From the NCBI GenBank assembly GCA_013399855.1, contig VXAY01005972.1, positions 1 through 64,000 of the forward strand: 64,000 nt of DNA. Reading direction: 5' to 3'. Both the position numbers and the translations under genes were made by a program. The notes below the pieces were generated by a model, which worked only from the letters and a program-made list of their open reading frames with translations, was not told where the DNA came from and did not search any database. The DNA comes from Oxyruncus cristatus. Taxonomy: Eukaryota > Chordata > Aves > Passeriformes > Cotingidae. Positions 46,754 through 57,438 of this stretch are shown here, in pieces (the first letter of the stretch is position 1; each line of letters starts with the position of its first letter).

Positions 46754-49250
46754 CTGTTGGAAAACAAACAAACAAAAGCAGAAACCAGATTTTATCATTA
46801 AGTGGCTGTGCAGGAACCATCAGAGCGATAGATTTTTTTTAAGGTTTCCAGTTTCTCATTTTTACTTTTGACTCAAAAAGCAATGAAGATGCCTATTATC
46901 ATTCAGGAGAGATTTTCTTTATTAACAGTACACCACTGAAATTTTCATTTGGCAAATATGCTGTATTTAATCTATAATGAGTCAGTTTCTTAGAAAACAT
47001 GTCTGATTTCACAGCTGACTAAACTTGCTGCTTGCTTCCAGAATTACTGCTGTGGTTCAATGTATTATGAAGGCTTCCCATAACTGTGTAACACACTTTG
47101 ATTAGAAAGTACATTAATTGACATTCTTTCCTGAAGGATGTGAACTAGACTCAGAGACATTATTTTAAAATGGACTTGTGACTATAAAACTTGGACTAAA
47201 ACTTGATGGAGGTTCCAGAGTATGAACCAAAATCTGGATGTCTTTAGGCAGCTGAGATTTGATCCTCAGTGCTTATTTTAACTGGGAAAACTGGGGCAAG
47301 GGTAGAATGTTCTCTACTTATGCCATGAGAAAGTCCAGAGAACAGTTTGCTTCTTGTCTGAGCTTGAGCATTTCCTGTATTTAGACTCTGAATGTGGGGT
47401 ATCCACTTGTCTAGTTTGTCAGTGTATACAGAGGACACCAAACACACACTGAGAATATCTGCATGCTAAACAAAAACACACCAGTTGTAGAACCTCTGTA
47501 CAGAATCCAGCCCTAATCTAAGGTCACTGACCTGAGATGTCTCTGTTGTGAAAGAAGGGCTAATTTAAACACAATTTAGTGGGAAAAAAAATCACAACCA
47601 TGGTTTGCTTTGATTTTCTTGATGGGGGTCACTTTTTCTTTCTGAATGTAGAAGCTTAGGGTAGCTAGCCTCCCTTTAAGTCAGCCACTGTGAATGCTGC
47701 CTTAAATCTCCTTTTAGATATTGCCATAACTCCATTAGACCGCCATTCTGAAAGAGGAACTGATAACAACTTAGTTAGCACTTTCATACATGTAAATCTT
47801 GATTGACAGTTGTTTTCCTGATTTCTGAAATCCTTTTATTTCCCCTTTTCCCCCTTTCCCTCCCATTAGTTTTAAATCATAATTACTGCTTGAAGCTTTC
47901 CACCGTACACATTAATGACTGCACTGGCTTTCAACTTTCTCTTGATATTGAGATGGCTAAATTGTGAGTATATATTTCGAGTGCCTCTACAGTGAGACAG
48001 AAATAGCAATCACTTGTTGGACTAAATTTACAACCTCAAGGACTACATCCTCTGTGCAATTAACCATTCCACAAATTTTCTCAGAATTACGTTACTGGGT
48101 GTAAAATATTCAACCTCATTGATCTAAAACAACCTATATTATGAAATCTCGACAGTACAACAACATCAAAAAAACCCAGTCCACTTAGTTCTTTTGTAAA
48201 GAATGCATGAAACTAGGCTTGGAAATAATTTAAAAATAGTGGGATAGTATGGCATTTGGAAAAACTGTATTTGTCGTAGCCCTCAAAAGGGATCTGGCCA
48301 TCCTCTATCCTATTCTTCTGATTTTTTGGGCAACTCTACTTATGTGTTTATAATCAAATAAAATATGCAGCTTCAAGAGAAATAAAAAAAAAATAATAAT
48401 TTATGTTTAAGTCATTATTCCTTCTTGGGATAAAATTTCAGCAATATTCAAGGACTAGATGAGAGAAGGATATGATTCTTCCATATTTTTATTTTCTTTT
48501 TCATTCCTATATCCTGGCATTCAGTCAAATTATTTACAAGTACCTTCAAACTTTCTTTAGAATATCCTATGAAGCAATAGAATTAAAAACTGTTATAACA
48601 CATAACCTGTGATCTGGGAGCTAACACTGGAGAAATTATCCTTTATAGTCACTAATTCACAAGTATCCTCAAGTCTTCAAACTTGACAAAAAGTGCTTGC
48701 TATCAAGAAAAGCAATTCAGGAGGGTAAGGAGACCAAGTTCATCCTATTGTTTAAACAGCGAGAGAAGAGATCAAAAGGTTTTGAGAGTTTTTCAAATAT
48801 AAAATTGGTATAAGCTGACTAAACTTTCATATAAGAAATGTACAGAATATACTGAGCTATGAAGGTTCAGTATTAAGGCATGCATTTCACAAGTTATCAG
48901 GATAACAAAAAACTCTAGTATTACAAATATGCCTTTCACAAGGATGAAACGTATTATCAAGTTAGATCCATTCCTGAACTGTACAAAAGCTATTTTCATT
49001 AATTCACTGTTATCCCCTTAACTGTGGGTGTGGTGCCAATGCAAAGAGATTGCTAATTTGTTCAGCTTCTTTGAATAAAGGTACTGACCATAAGCGACTT
49101 TGTCCTCATTTCTTACCCATACACTTGAAAGTACATCATAAACTTGCTAATAACCTTGTATGGAAAACATGGCTCATTTTCAAATAAGACGCAGAATATA
49201 AAACAGTTCTAGCTAACCACATAAAATCAAGAAAAATAAAACTTTCTCAC

Positions 49251-49310
49251 CAGAAATCCACGCTCCCTGGAAAAGCAGAAAATGTGCTCAGGAAAAGACA
49301 AAAAGAAAAC
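49251..49310 (-). other. TLR1B: Candidate TLR1B 5' non-coding exon and PU.1-type site
   Basis: On the minus strand GGATTTCTG|GTGAGAAAG is a good donor (GT at 49250-49249). About 55 bases upstream, ACAGGAAGTTTTC (about 49303-49315) is a PU.1/ETS-type site. The donor lies 2.5 kb upstream of the acceptor at 46754. The arrangement suits a TATA-less myeloid promoter, but there is no transcript evidence. Confidence 0.25.
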
Positions 49311-49371
49311 TTCCTGTAATTCTATCCTACTAACAGTACTCAGGAACGCCCAAACTCTTAACAGAAATGTT

Positions 49372-49386
49372 TGTGCCATCTACTGA
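49372..49386 (-). promoter_or_regulatory. CTCF-like motif upstream of TLR1B
   Basis: The minus strand reads GTCAGTAGATGGCAC, one mismatch from the CTCF core. It shares the plus-strand 13-mer GTGCCATCTACTG with the site at 9483-9500. Confidence 0.35.
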
Positions 49387-51159
49387 CAGCTTGTAAAATG
49401 GCATTCGCTTTCCTCCAGACGTATTTCCACATACAACACTACTGTAATATCCCTATTATTCAATTATTATTGAACTATGTGATTTCGTGCTTTGCAATAG
49501 ATTAAACAAGGGGAAACTAATCTTTTTACCAAATTGCTGTCCTCATTAATGAATATGAAAATAAGTACTTTGAGCAAGCTTTACACTGAAATTCAAACAT
49601 TTCCTCTGAAGTTAATAATGACCTAAGTCTACATGCATTATTGTGATTTTTTTTTTCTATTTTGATATACTGATTTAGTTGTCAAGTTATTATCAAGGCT
49701 GGTTTATAAAAGTACCATTTGTCTTAGTTTAATTTACATTTAATGAGAATGGAAAAATAATCTTTCTCCTGCTCCAGCAATGTTGTGATTGAGTTAAACA
49801 GAGGACACAGAAACAGTGGGTGGGGTTTGGGTTTTGTTGGGGTTTTTTTATTAAAACAGAGAAGTGACTTCAGTTCTGAATGCCCAAACACAGGGTTATT
49901 GTCCCTGCAAAGACATAAACCAGTCTCTTTTTAATTCTGTGCAATGCTGTTCAGAAATTCCACCATAGCTGAGATCTAAATATAGAACTGCCACAATACA
50001 ACCTACCTTTCTGGGTTAGCATACCATAACTCATACATGATTTAACATTTCAATGGTTCAGGAAACAGAGGAAAATACCTAAAAAATTAGTTTTTTCACT
50101 TTAAAGCTTATTCTGTAGATTATATTTCATTTCTCAGCCTCAGGTGAAAAGAGGTCATCCAAAAAAAGGAAAGGAAACACGAAACAGGCAGTAAATGACA
50201 GAATATGGAAAATTCTCTGCTATTATGAAGACAAACCTTATAGTGATGCTCTATGATTTTATGATTTGTTCTCAATTTCTGTCAATTCAGACAAGACTAT
50301 TTTCAACTGGTTTCCAAATGACACCTTATAACAGTGTTACATACAAACATCACCATTGCCTGCTCTTAGCTGGAAAGATTTTGCTGTCCATTCTTAGGAT
50401 GAGATAAAATCCTAAGGCAAGACCTTGCTTCTACCAAACATTCATTCCTGTTTTGGAATGTAACAGCTGAACTACCTGAATATAGCCTACACGTTACGCT
50501 ATGAATACAGAACCAGACGTACAATTGGTTAATGTGTTATAACTGCCACAGAGACCCTTATTCAAGAGCATCTCTTCAGTTCAGTGACAGTGTGTGCTGA
50601 CCACTGGCAATGCCTATATGCCTACATACTCCCAAGACAGATGTAGTATATGTTAAACAGAAAAATAAGCATATTGCCATTAACTGGATGCCATTAGCCC
50701 TTCAAATTTACCCCTAAGAACTACCAGTGCAATCACTGAAAGTAGATTAATATAGTCCTCGAATGTTATGCATACGTCCATGTTTTGTTCTAAGTAGCCA
50801 AATGTCTTTCTACCTTTTATTTATATTTATCTATTTATTAAAAGGTAAGCATCTTTTCTGAAACCCATGAGAAAGACAATGACACTCAGAGTAATAACAA
50901 ACTTCAGTGAAATCTGAGATGAATGGAAGCATTCCATCTCTAATGCTTATTTATTGCAAAACCAATTGCAATATTACTATAGTGAGACAATATAAGTGAA
51001 ATTAATTACTGAAAATTGAAACAGAAAAAAAATTAGAAAATGCAAGTGTTAACTTAAAAAAGTTATTTAGGAACTGAGGAAATGCATGCATCCTTTTGTC
51101 CAAACAGACAGACATACACATTTACACACATCTAATATTAGTTTCATCCTGAAGTAATG

Positions 51160-51280
51160 ATACTCTCAGGCACACGGTGTGGCTCTTGGGCATGGTCCAG
51201 TGCAGGGCTACAGGCTGGACTTGATGATCCTTGTGGGATGATCCCTTCCAACTCAGCACATTCTGTGATTCTGTGATAAT
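51160..51280 (+). mobile_element. CR1 LINE 3' tail, short
   Basis: Only the last ~120 bases are present: CTCTCAGGCACACGGTGTGG, then GGACTTGATGATCC, and the terminal octamer repeat CATTCTGTGATTCTGTGA. Plus orientation. Confidence 0.9.
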
Positions 51281-52269
51281 TGTGTCACAACAGTGATTAA
51301 CAATGTCTTGCAGCTCTATAGCATGCGTGGTCTTGTACAGAATCTGCAACACTGACAGTGAAAGATCGATATTAATCAAAATTACCATCTCTCATGGGTA
51401 AAACAATCTCCAGCTATCGTGATTCCCCTATGAAACTACCTTCCACAAGCTCCACTGAAAAGCAGAGGGAAATCCATAGGGCCACTCTAGATTTCATTTT
51501 CAGTTAATACATCCAACATTAATAAATTAAAATTCTCTGACACCTAAATTGTCAGTGGAAGACCCTCAAAAGAAACATATTATTTGGGGATACAAATATT
51601 TGTTCTGCTACTATCTACCATAATGAGAAACTTCAGAGACGTTTTCCTGATAAGCGTGTAAGTCACACACCATGATAGGTATTTGTAATGCACACTTCTG
51701 AGAACTGTGGCTCTATTTTGTGGCCACCTACAGTAGCTCTCCTCAGTGATTCACAACATGTTATTTTGCCTCCTGTGGCAACAGTAATTTCTTTCTTCAG
51801 CAGACTACTGACAAAAACGATGCTATGATAGACTGTGGAACTGCTTTTATCATTGTAAAGGGCATGCTTCGCCTTAAAATGAAGTGGTGAAAAGAGGAAG
51901 GGGTATGAGGAACTACAGAGACAAAAACCACAGGCTGTTGGGCAAGAGCCTGCAAACCCTTTGCTCAACCAAGTATTTCTTGGGTGTCTGCAGGCACCCA
52001 GTGCTAACACCAACTGACTGGAAATGTGTGCATGCACCGCCCAGCTTCTGTCAGGGGCATTTCCTGTAAACACAGTGATAACAAGGGTGCAAAGCAGCTT
52101 CTAAAAGCTAAATCTCGGTTGCTTAAATCTGCAACCCCACGCTTCAGTAGGTGCTCACTTTGAGGAAGGATTAAACTTTCTAAAGAGAAAACAATAAATT
52201 TTGATGCCAGCTCAGTGACTAGACTCATTGAAACTTAAAATGCCCCAGTATGAACATTATCAGCTTGAC

Positions 52270-53341
52270 CATAACAAATTATCTAGCACACAGCCGGGTA
52301 ACTGTTGCATGACGGGTAAGCAACTGGCTAAGGGGTCAGGCACAAAGAGTTATAGTGAATACGGGGTAACATCAGGCTGCCAAACTGTCACTCATGGGGT
52401 TCAGCAGGGCTCCGTCTTAGGCCCTGTGTTCTTCAACATCTTCATTAATGACCTGGATGCAGGACTCAAGCCTCTTTGCGGATGACACTGAGTTACTTGT
52501 GAGGAATTGTCAACTGCCTTGAGGGCAGATAGGCCCTGCAGAGAGAACTCAACAAATTAGAGAAAAGGGGAATCACCAACCATATGAAGGTTAACAAGAG
52601 CAAGTGCTGAATTCTGCACTGTGGACAGGGCAATCCTGGTTGTGTGTATAGAATAGGGAACAAGAGGATGGAGAGTTGAAGAAAGGGACCTGGAGGTCCT
52701 AGTCAATGGCAAGTTGAATATGAGTCAGCAGTGCCCTGGCAGCCAGGAGGGCCAGCTGTGTCCTGGGGGCATCAGGCAAAGCATTGCCAGCCAGTCGGTC
52801 GAGCGAGGTGATTGTCCCTCTCTGCTCTGCACTGGGGCAGCCTCAGTTTGAATATTGTGTGCAGTTTTGGGCTCCGCAATAAAAGGATATAAAACTATGA
52901 GAGTGTTCAAAGGAAGGCAATGAGGATGGTGAAGGGACTGGATGGGAAGCCGTATGAGGAGCAGCTGAGGTCACTTGGTTTGTTCAGCCTGGAGGAGATG
53001 AAGGGAGACCTCGTTGTCAACATCCTTAGGAGGCAAAGTGGAGGGGCAGGCACTGATCAGTGACAGGACTCGAGGAAACTGCATCAAGCTGAGTCAGGCA
53101 ACGTTTAGGTTAGATATAAGTAAAAGGTTTTTCACCCAGAGAATGTTTGAGCACGGGGGCAGGCTCCCTAGAGAAGTGCCTGACAGAGTTCAAGAACAAT
53201 GCTTGAACAAGTGAGTTTAAGTTGGATAACGCTCTCAGGCATATGTTGTAATTCTTGCGGTGGTCCTGTGCAGGGTCATGAATTGGACTCGATGATCCTG
53301 ATGGGTTCCTCCCAACTTAGTGTATTCTGTGATTCTATGAA
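52270..53341 (+). mobile_element. CR1 LINE, about 1.07 kb 3' portion ending at the FAM114A1 CpG island
   Basis: It includes the reverse transcriptase hallmarks [20 protein letters not shown] and FADDT in shifted frames, then [16 protein letters not shown] and [10 protein letters not shown]. It ends with the CR1 tail TGTATTCTGTGATTCTATGA at 53321-53340. Frameshifts and a 5' truncation make it inactive. It abuts the CpG-rich promoter directly. Confidence 0.93.
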
Positions 53342-54340
53342 ATTTACCCCTTTTCCGGCTCATGCGGACGCGGAGGATGCCGCCCGCGCCTGAGGGAAGC
53401 GCGGCTCCACCCGCGCTCCCGGCCGGCGCCCGCCTCGCCTCCCCGCCACGGGACACCGCCGGGACACCGCCGGGACACCGCCGGGACACCGGCGCAGTCC
53501 CATATCGCGGGGGCGACAATGGCGGCCGGGGCCGCTCTCCGCGGTGGGCCAGCGCAGCCTGGAGCTCGGGGGCGGCTCGGCAGCGGCGCGGAGCGGACCA
53601 GCCCCCCTGCTACAGGCGGGCGCCCCAGAGAGCCGGAGGCAGCGAGAGGCAGAAGCGCCAGCCCCCCCTCCTCCCCGCGGGCTGGCCGTGCCGGAGTGCC
53701 CGGCCCGCTCTGCCTCCTCCCTCCGCTGCTGCCGACGTGGCGGGGCGGGGAAGGGAAGGAGGAGGGGGCGCGCCGGCCGGGGCACTGCCGAGCGGTAAGG
53801 AGCGCGGCGATTTCTACTTTTTCTGCACCTTTTGACACTTGCTGCGGGCTCCTCGCTACACAGCTCTGCTCCAGAGAGGATTTCGAAAAGGGGGCGTGGG
53901 GAAAGGGAAGGGGGAAGCTGTGGCCGCTGCGGTCCTGCGGGAGCGGCGCCCCGGCTGCTCTGCCCTTCCTGGGGCAGGGGGGCAGCGGGGCAGGGCGAGC
54001 AGGCACCAGGAGGTTTCGCCTGCGCTCGCCGTGCCCGCAGCGTCCCGCGGAGGAGAAGCGCCGGCGGGCGTCGAGCGAGAGGGGAGCGCGGTGCCGCCGC
54101 CAGAAAAGTTATCCCTCAGGGACGGGGACGGTGGTCCGTGCCCAAAGGCGCCCGACGGCGGCTGGGATTTGCTTCCGAGGCGGGATGAAATTCCTCAGGC
54201 GGAGGGTCGGCAGGTGCCGGCACCGCCAGCCCCTTCAGGGCGGCCCGTTCCGGCCGGTCGGTGCGGGCCGGGTGCTCCTCTGCCTCCCTGTCCGGAGCTG
54301 GCCTTGGCATCTCCCTCACGAACTCCCTGTAGATTAATTC
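53342..54340 (+). promoter_or_regulatory. FAM114A1: CpG-island promoter and non-coding exon 1 of FAM114A1
   Basis: A 1-kb block that is very GC-rich and CpG-dense and starts abruptly after the CR1 tail. A donor (GAGCG|GTAAGG) after 53794 could end a non-coding first exon. The long open frames here in several frames and both strands are a by-product of the GC content. The next FAM114A1 exon is 2.4 kb downstream on the plus strand. Minus-strand transcription from the same island is possible. Confidence 0.65.
53450..53490. repeat. 11-bp tandem repeat (GGGACACCGCC), about 3.7 copies
   Basis: The unit starts at 53450, 53461, 53472 and 53483, the last copy being cut short after GGGACACC. It is a perfect GC-rich minisatellite inside the FAM114A1 CpG island, upstream of the putative donor. 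Confidence 0.9.
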
Positions 54341-56212
54341 CCTTTGGGCGGAGTTTTCCGGGTTGATTTGAATCAGGATAGTCTCACGGATGAGAGGTTG
54401 CATGACTTCTTACCCCGGGTGCATCACGCCTCGTGTGTTCTGACAGATCCTGTAATTTGCTATTACGTGCCTTGCTCCTGCAGGGAAGGTTTAGCAGGAA
54501 ACTGCAGGGACCGTGGCCTGAGTGGTCCCCAAAGATGACCAGATCTTGCAAAAATTCGTGTGTACACGTCTGTGCGATCCTTAAAAAAGTGCTGGGCTCA
54601 CTGAGAGCTCATCTCCGGGCAAAATGATGAAGTATGTGTGTACATGTTTTACAGGTTTTGGTAGAGGATTCTCATATCTGGCAATGGAATTTGGTTTATA
54701 AATAAAAGAATTTTCTACCCATCACACAGTGGGGACTGTTAAAACATTGACAATACTTACCTATACTAAAATATTTTATAGTATTTGCTGTATTTGTCAT
54801 GGAAAACTGAAAATACTTGTCGCAAATGCAAAGATTCTGACTTGTAAATGCATGTTTTCTGATGATAATTAAGGTATATGTAAGCTGGAGTAATATAAGC
54901 TGTACCAAATGCTGTTTATTTATGTTTCTTGTTCACTGATACCAAATGCTACTCTTGGAACTGTTCAAGCAACCAGTCTTCATTCAAGTGATATAAACTG
55001 GCTGCCAAACGCACAGATCTATACAATTCTATAGACTTTAATAAAATATACTTGTTTAAATACATGCTTCTCAGGCAAATTGCTCCTAAATCCCAGTTAT
55101 ATTTTGCTTTTTTGCCTTTTTTTCCCCCCCTGTTCTTCCATCTCATAGAACCTCAGTTCTTCCTGTCAAGTACAAAGCTTTGAGCCATATTTAATTAATA
55201 TTAGAGTCAATGAAAAGGCAGCATCTATGGGGAGAACTGTATGTGTTTATTTTATGCCATGCAACCCAGCACAGTCAGGAGCTTGCAAGCTCTCTGTCAA
55301 GGGTTGTCTTCTGAGTAGAGTACCAGGTATATGTTGTTGCCAACACGTAAGTGGTAGTAATCACTGTACAGTCGTCCTTTTGGACTCTGCCGATGCCACT
55401 CCTTAATCAACTGTAGAGCTTGCTCAATGGCCATATCTTTCCTTTGTGGATCCTCAGCCAGATGACTGCACAGTGGTGCAAAATACCTCCAAAGTTACAT
55501 TTGAAGATAAGGAGTAAATAAGAGAAAACTGGTTCGTAATTTTCAAAAAAAACACCACCATCAATAACTGTACCTCATACAAGCTTACCTTGGCTTCAAA
55601 ATTGAAGTTTAATCACACAGCTGGAATTTCAGGAAGAGGTGAGAAGCGTTGCACTCCCTGAAGAGCAAACCTTTAAGACAAGTGATGTAGAAATGGCGTG
55701 AGCAATGAATGTCTATGAAATGGCTCCAGGGACCATGGTCTGTCATGTTCACAAATTATACCCCTTCTCCAACACATAAATATCCCCACAGTTTTAGTCA
55801 CACTGTATTACCCTCCTCACCGTCAGTCAGCAGGCTGTAGGAACCTGTGTATGTGGGGATGATGAAACGGAGAGAAAGAGCTGTTTGGCTGTTGCAGCTG
55901 AGATTATCCTGTTCTTCAGTGATCTTTCATGCACACCTAATAGTGAATGTGGAAGTTAACCATGTGGGAGCTCTTACATTTAACTTCTTCAGACAAATGA
56001 AAATCCTTTTTCCTCACTAAACAGTAGTGCTACTCTTCATACTTGAGTGAGATACTGCAAAGTGAATAGAGTATTCAGAGTATTATCCTGCTACTGGTGC
56101 CAGCATGATGCATGTGCCACAGGGCTCCATGCTTTAGGAGGCCTAAACACTGTGTATTTTGTAGTCATTCAAATGTTTATTGAACCTAAAATACTTTGTT
56201 TTCTACAAGCAG
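54341..56212 (+). other. FAM114A1: FAM114A1 intron 1 (proximal part)
   Basis: Apart from the minus-strand open segment at 55297-55486, I see no coding or repeat feature here. A mammalian microRNA gene (MIR574) lies in the matching intron in humans; no GT-rich hairpin of that type was seen. Confidence 0.5.
55246..55486 (-). CDS. Unidentified candidate terminal coding exon, antisense in FAM114A1 intron 1
   Basis: On the minus strand 55486-55297 reads as 62 open codons and a TGA, including SHLAEDPQRKDMAIEQALQL, KEWHRQSPKGRLYSDYYHL and RVGNNIYLVLYSEDNP. The composition is protein-like: an amphipathic helix and then an aromatic-rich strand region. A pyrimidine-rich stretch and a possible acceptor (CTTTGGAG|G) lie just upstream, with a TAA beyond it in frame. 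An AATAAA on the minus strand at 55251-55246 lies 45 bp past the stop. It therefore resembles a last exon with a short 3' UTR. I do not recognise the family and found no further exon upstream on this strand. It could be a real antisense gene's end, a decayed retrocopy or chance. Confidence 0.4.
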
Positions 56213-56562
56213 AACTGAAAATGTCTGAAGACATATCTGATGGCGTGCCACCTGAAGAAAAACCTGAAGTAATGGAAATGCCCAGCAATGAAGTATTGCC
56301 TCATGAATCAGTACCACACCTCGTAGAAGCTGAGGTCTTGCATGAGTCTTCACAGGATGAACATGGACAGGCCACTCAGAGCACCAGTAATAGACAGGAA
56401 GGAGACATAGTAATTAATGAAAACCCTTTGACTGAAAAACTGGTTGAAGGTCTGCCTTCCAGTGAAGAGGCAACTGAAGACATGCCCACTGAGTGCATTG
56501 AAACTGTAAGCCTTGATACAGAACCTGAGTCTGAAGAAACACTGCATGAACAAAGCAGTCCA
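56213..56562 (+). CDS. FAM114A1: FAM114A1 first coding exon
   Basis: The acceptor TTTTCTACAAGCAG lies 8 bases before the ATG at 56221 (use of AAG three bases earlier is possible). The donor GTAAGT is at 56563, after exactly 114 codons, phase 0. The open frame that extends upstream of 56221 is intronic, and the conserved start is MSED. Confidence 0.87.
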
Positions 56563-57438
56563 GTAAGTAATACTTTCTTTTCTGTAAAAACCCTCCCCTC
56601 CCTGAATTGTACAGACAGAATTTTCTATCATGTGAAAAACAGCATGTTTTTCACAAAAACCTAGGGAGTTATATGAAAAATATCTGCATAGGGATAAAAT
56701 AAATTAAATTGCAACACCCAGCTTTTGAAAACTAAGAATAGTTTAATCTCTTTGCCAGTATGATATTAAATTGGTCTTTCACGTCTGGCTGCAATAAAAC
56801 TTGCCTTGTGTAGGGATTATATGTTACTGGAGACTTTCTTGAGACAATAGTTTCTTAATATGATTTAAATAAGGAATGCTGATAATTGCTTAGCACTACA
56901 CATTACTGTAGAAGGTATGCAGCACCTCCTTTGGCTGACTTCATTGAACTCAGTTGTTATTAGTTCCCCGTGCACATCTACTTAATTGCACTGAGGCTCG
57001 GGAAGAGAAGCATCCAACTCTGGTTTCTGGTAGAACCTAGGAAGGAGACAGGTTCCTGCCTCTCCCTAATAATAGCCTTAGTAAAGTTGTATGGCTTTAT
57101 AGGATTTTGTGCCTGAAGAATATTAGGACATCTGTAAAGATATCTCGAGTTCGAGGTGCTTTCAGGAGTAGGCGATATGAACTACCTTCCATTCTGCTTT
57201 ATTATGCACAGAAGCTTGAACTCCACATAATGTCCAATCTATCATAATTTATTAAATGCCAGACTTTGTTGCTGATGGGTTCTTTGTGTTTTCTCCTGCC
57301 TTCTGCAAGCAGGAATTTTAGACAGTGGAGTAACATTTTTTTTCTTACAGGCCACAGACTCCTCATCTAAAGCAAGTAGATGGGGAGCTTGGGGTACCTG
57401 GGGCAAGTCTCTCCTGTCAACAGCTTCTGCCACAGTAG
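56221..57438 (+). CDS. FAM114A1: FAM114A1 (NOXP20), N-terminal part, runs off the window
   Basis: Two exons encode about 143 residues of the N-terminus. The first (ATG 56221 to 56562) gives an acidic, low-complexity segment beginning MSEDISDGVPPEEKPEVMEM and containing ECIETVSLDTEPESEE, which parallels the human N-terminus. The second (57351-57438) gives the family hallmark WGAWGTWGKSLLSTASATVG. FAM114A1 is a cytoplasmic, Golgi-associated protein first described as a neuronal-development factor; its biochemical role is not settled. The Trp-rich motif is shared with FAM114A2, but the position beside the TLR1 cluster favours FAM114A1. The remaining exons lie beyond 64000. Confidence 0.9.
57351..57438 (+). 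CDS. FAM114A1: FAM114A1 second coding exon (Trp-rich hallmark)
   Basis: An 88-bp exon after TTTTTTTCTTACAG, encoding ATDSSSKASRWGAWGTWGKS and LLSTASATV plus the first base of a Gly codon. The donor is GTAGGT at 57439. It is too short to appear as a free-standing open frame but its homology is clear. Confidence 0.9.

Larger units (their letters stand above)
46754..52269. other. Intergenic region upstream of TLR1B
   Basis: About 5.5 kb of AT-rich DNA without a supportable coding gene. It holds a candidate 5' non-coding exon of TLR1B (49251-49310), a second CTCF-like site (49372-49386) and a short CR1 tail (51160-51280). Confidence 0.6.

Noticed and set aside
53519..54337. 272-codon open frame, and several others on both strands, in the FAM114A1 promoter
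   Set aside because: Pro/Arg/Ala/Gly-rich frames in overlapping phases, as expected from GC-rich, stop-poor CpG-island sequence.
55610..55750. Minus-strand 45-codon open frame starting MTDHGPWSHF, upstream of the 55297-55486 segment
   Set aside because: Considered as a partner exon, but it ends in its own stop, has no good splice sites and its composition is not protein-like enough.
54341..56212. Bird counterpart of the MIR574 microRNA in FAM114A1 intron 1
   Set aside because: No long GT-rich stem-loop of that kind is visible.
56350..56631. 93-codon minus-strand open frame
   Set aside because: Antisense to the FAM114A1 coding exon; the sense strand carries the conserved protein.
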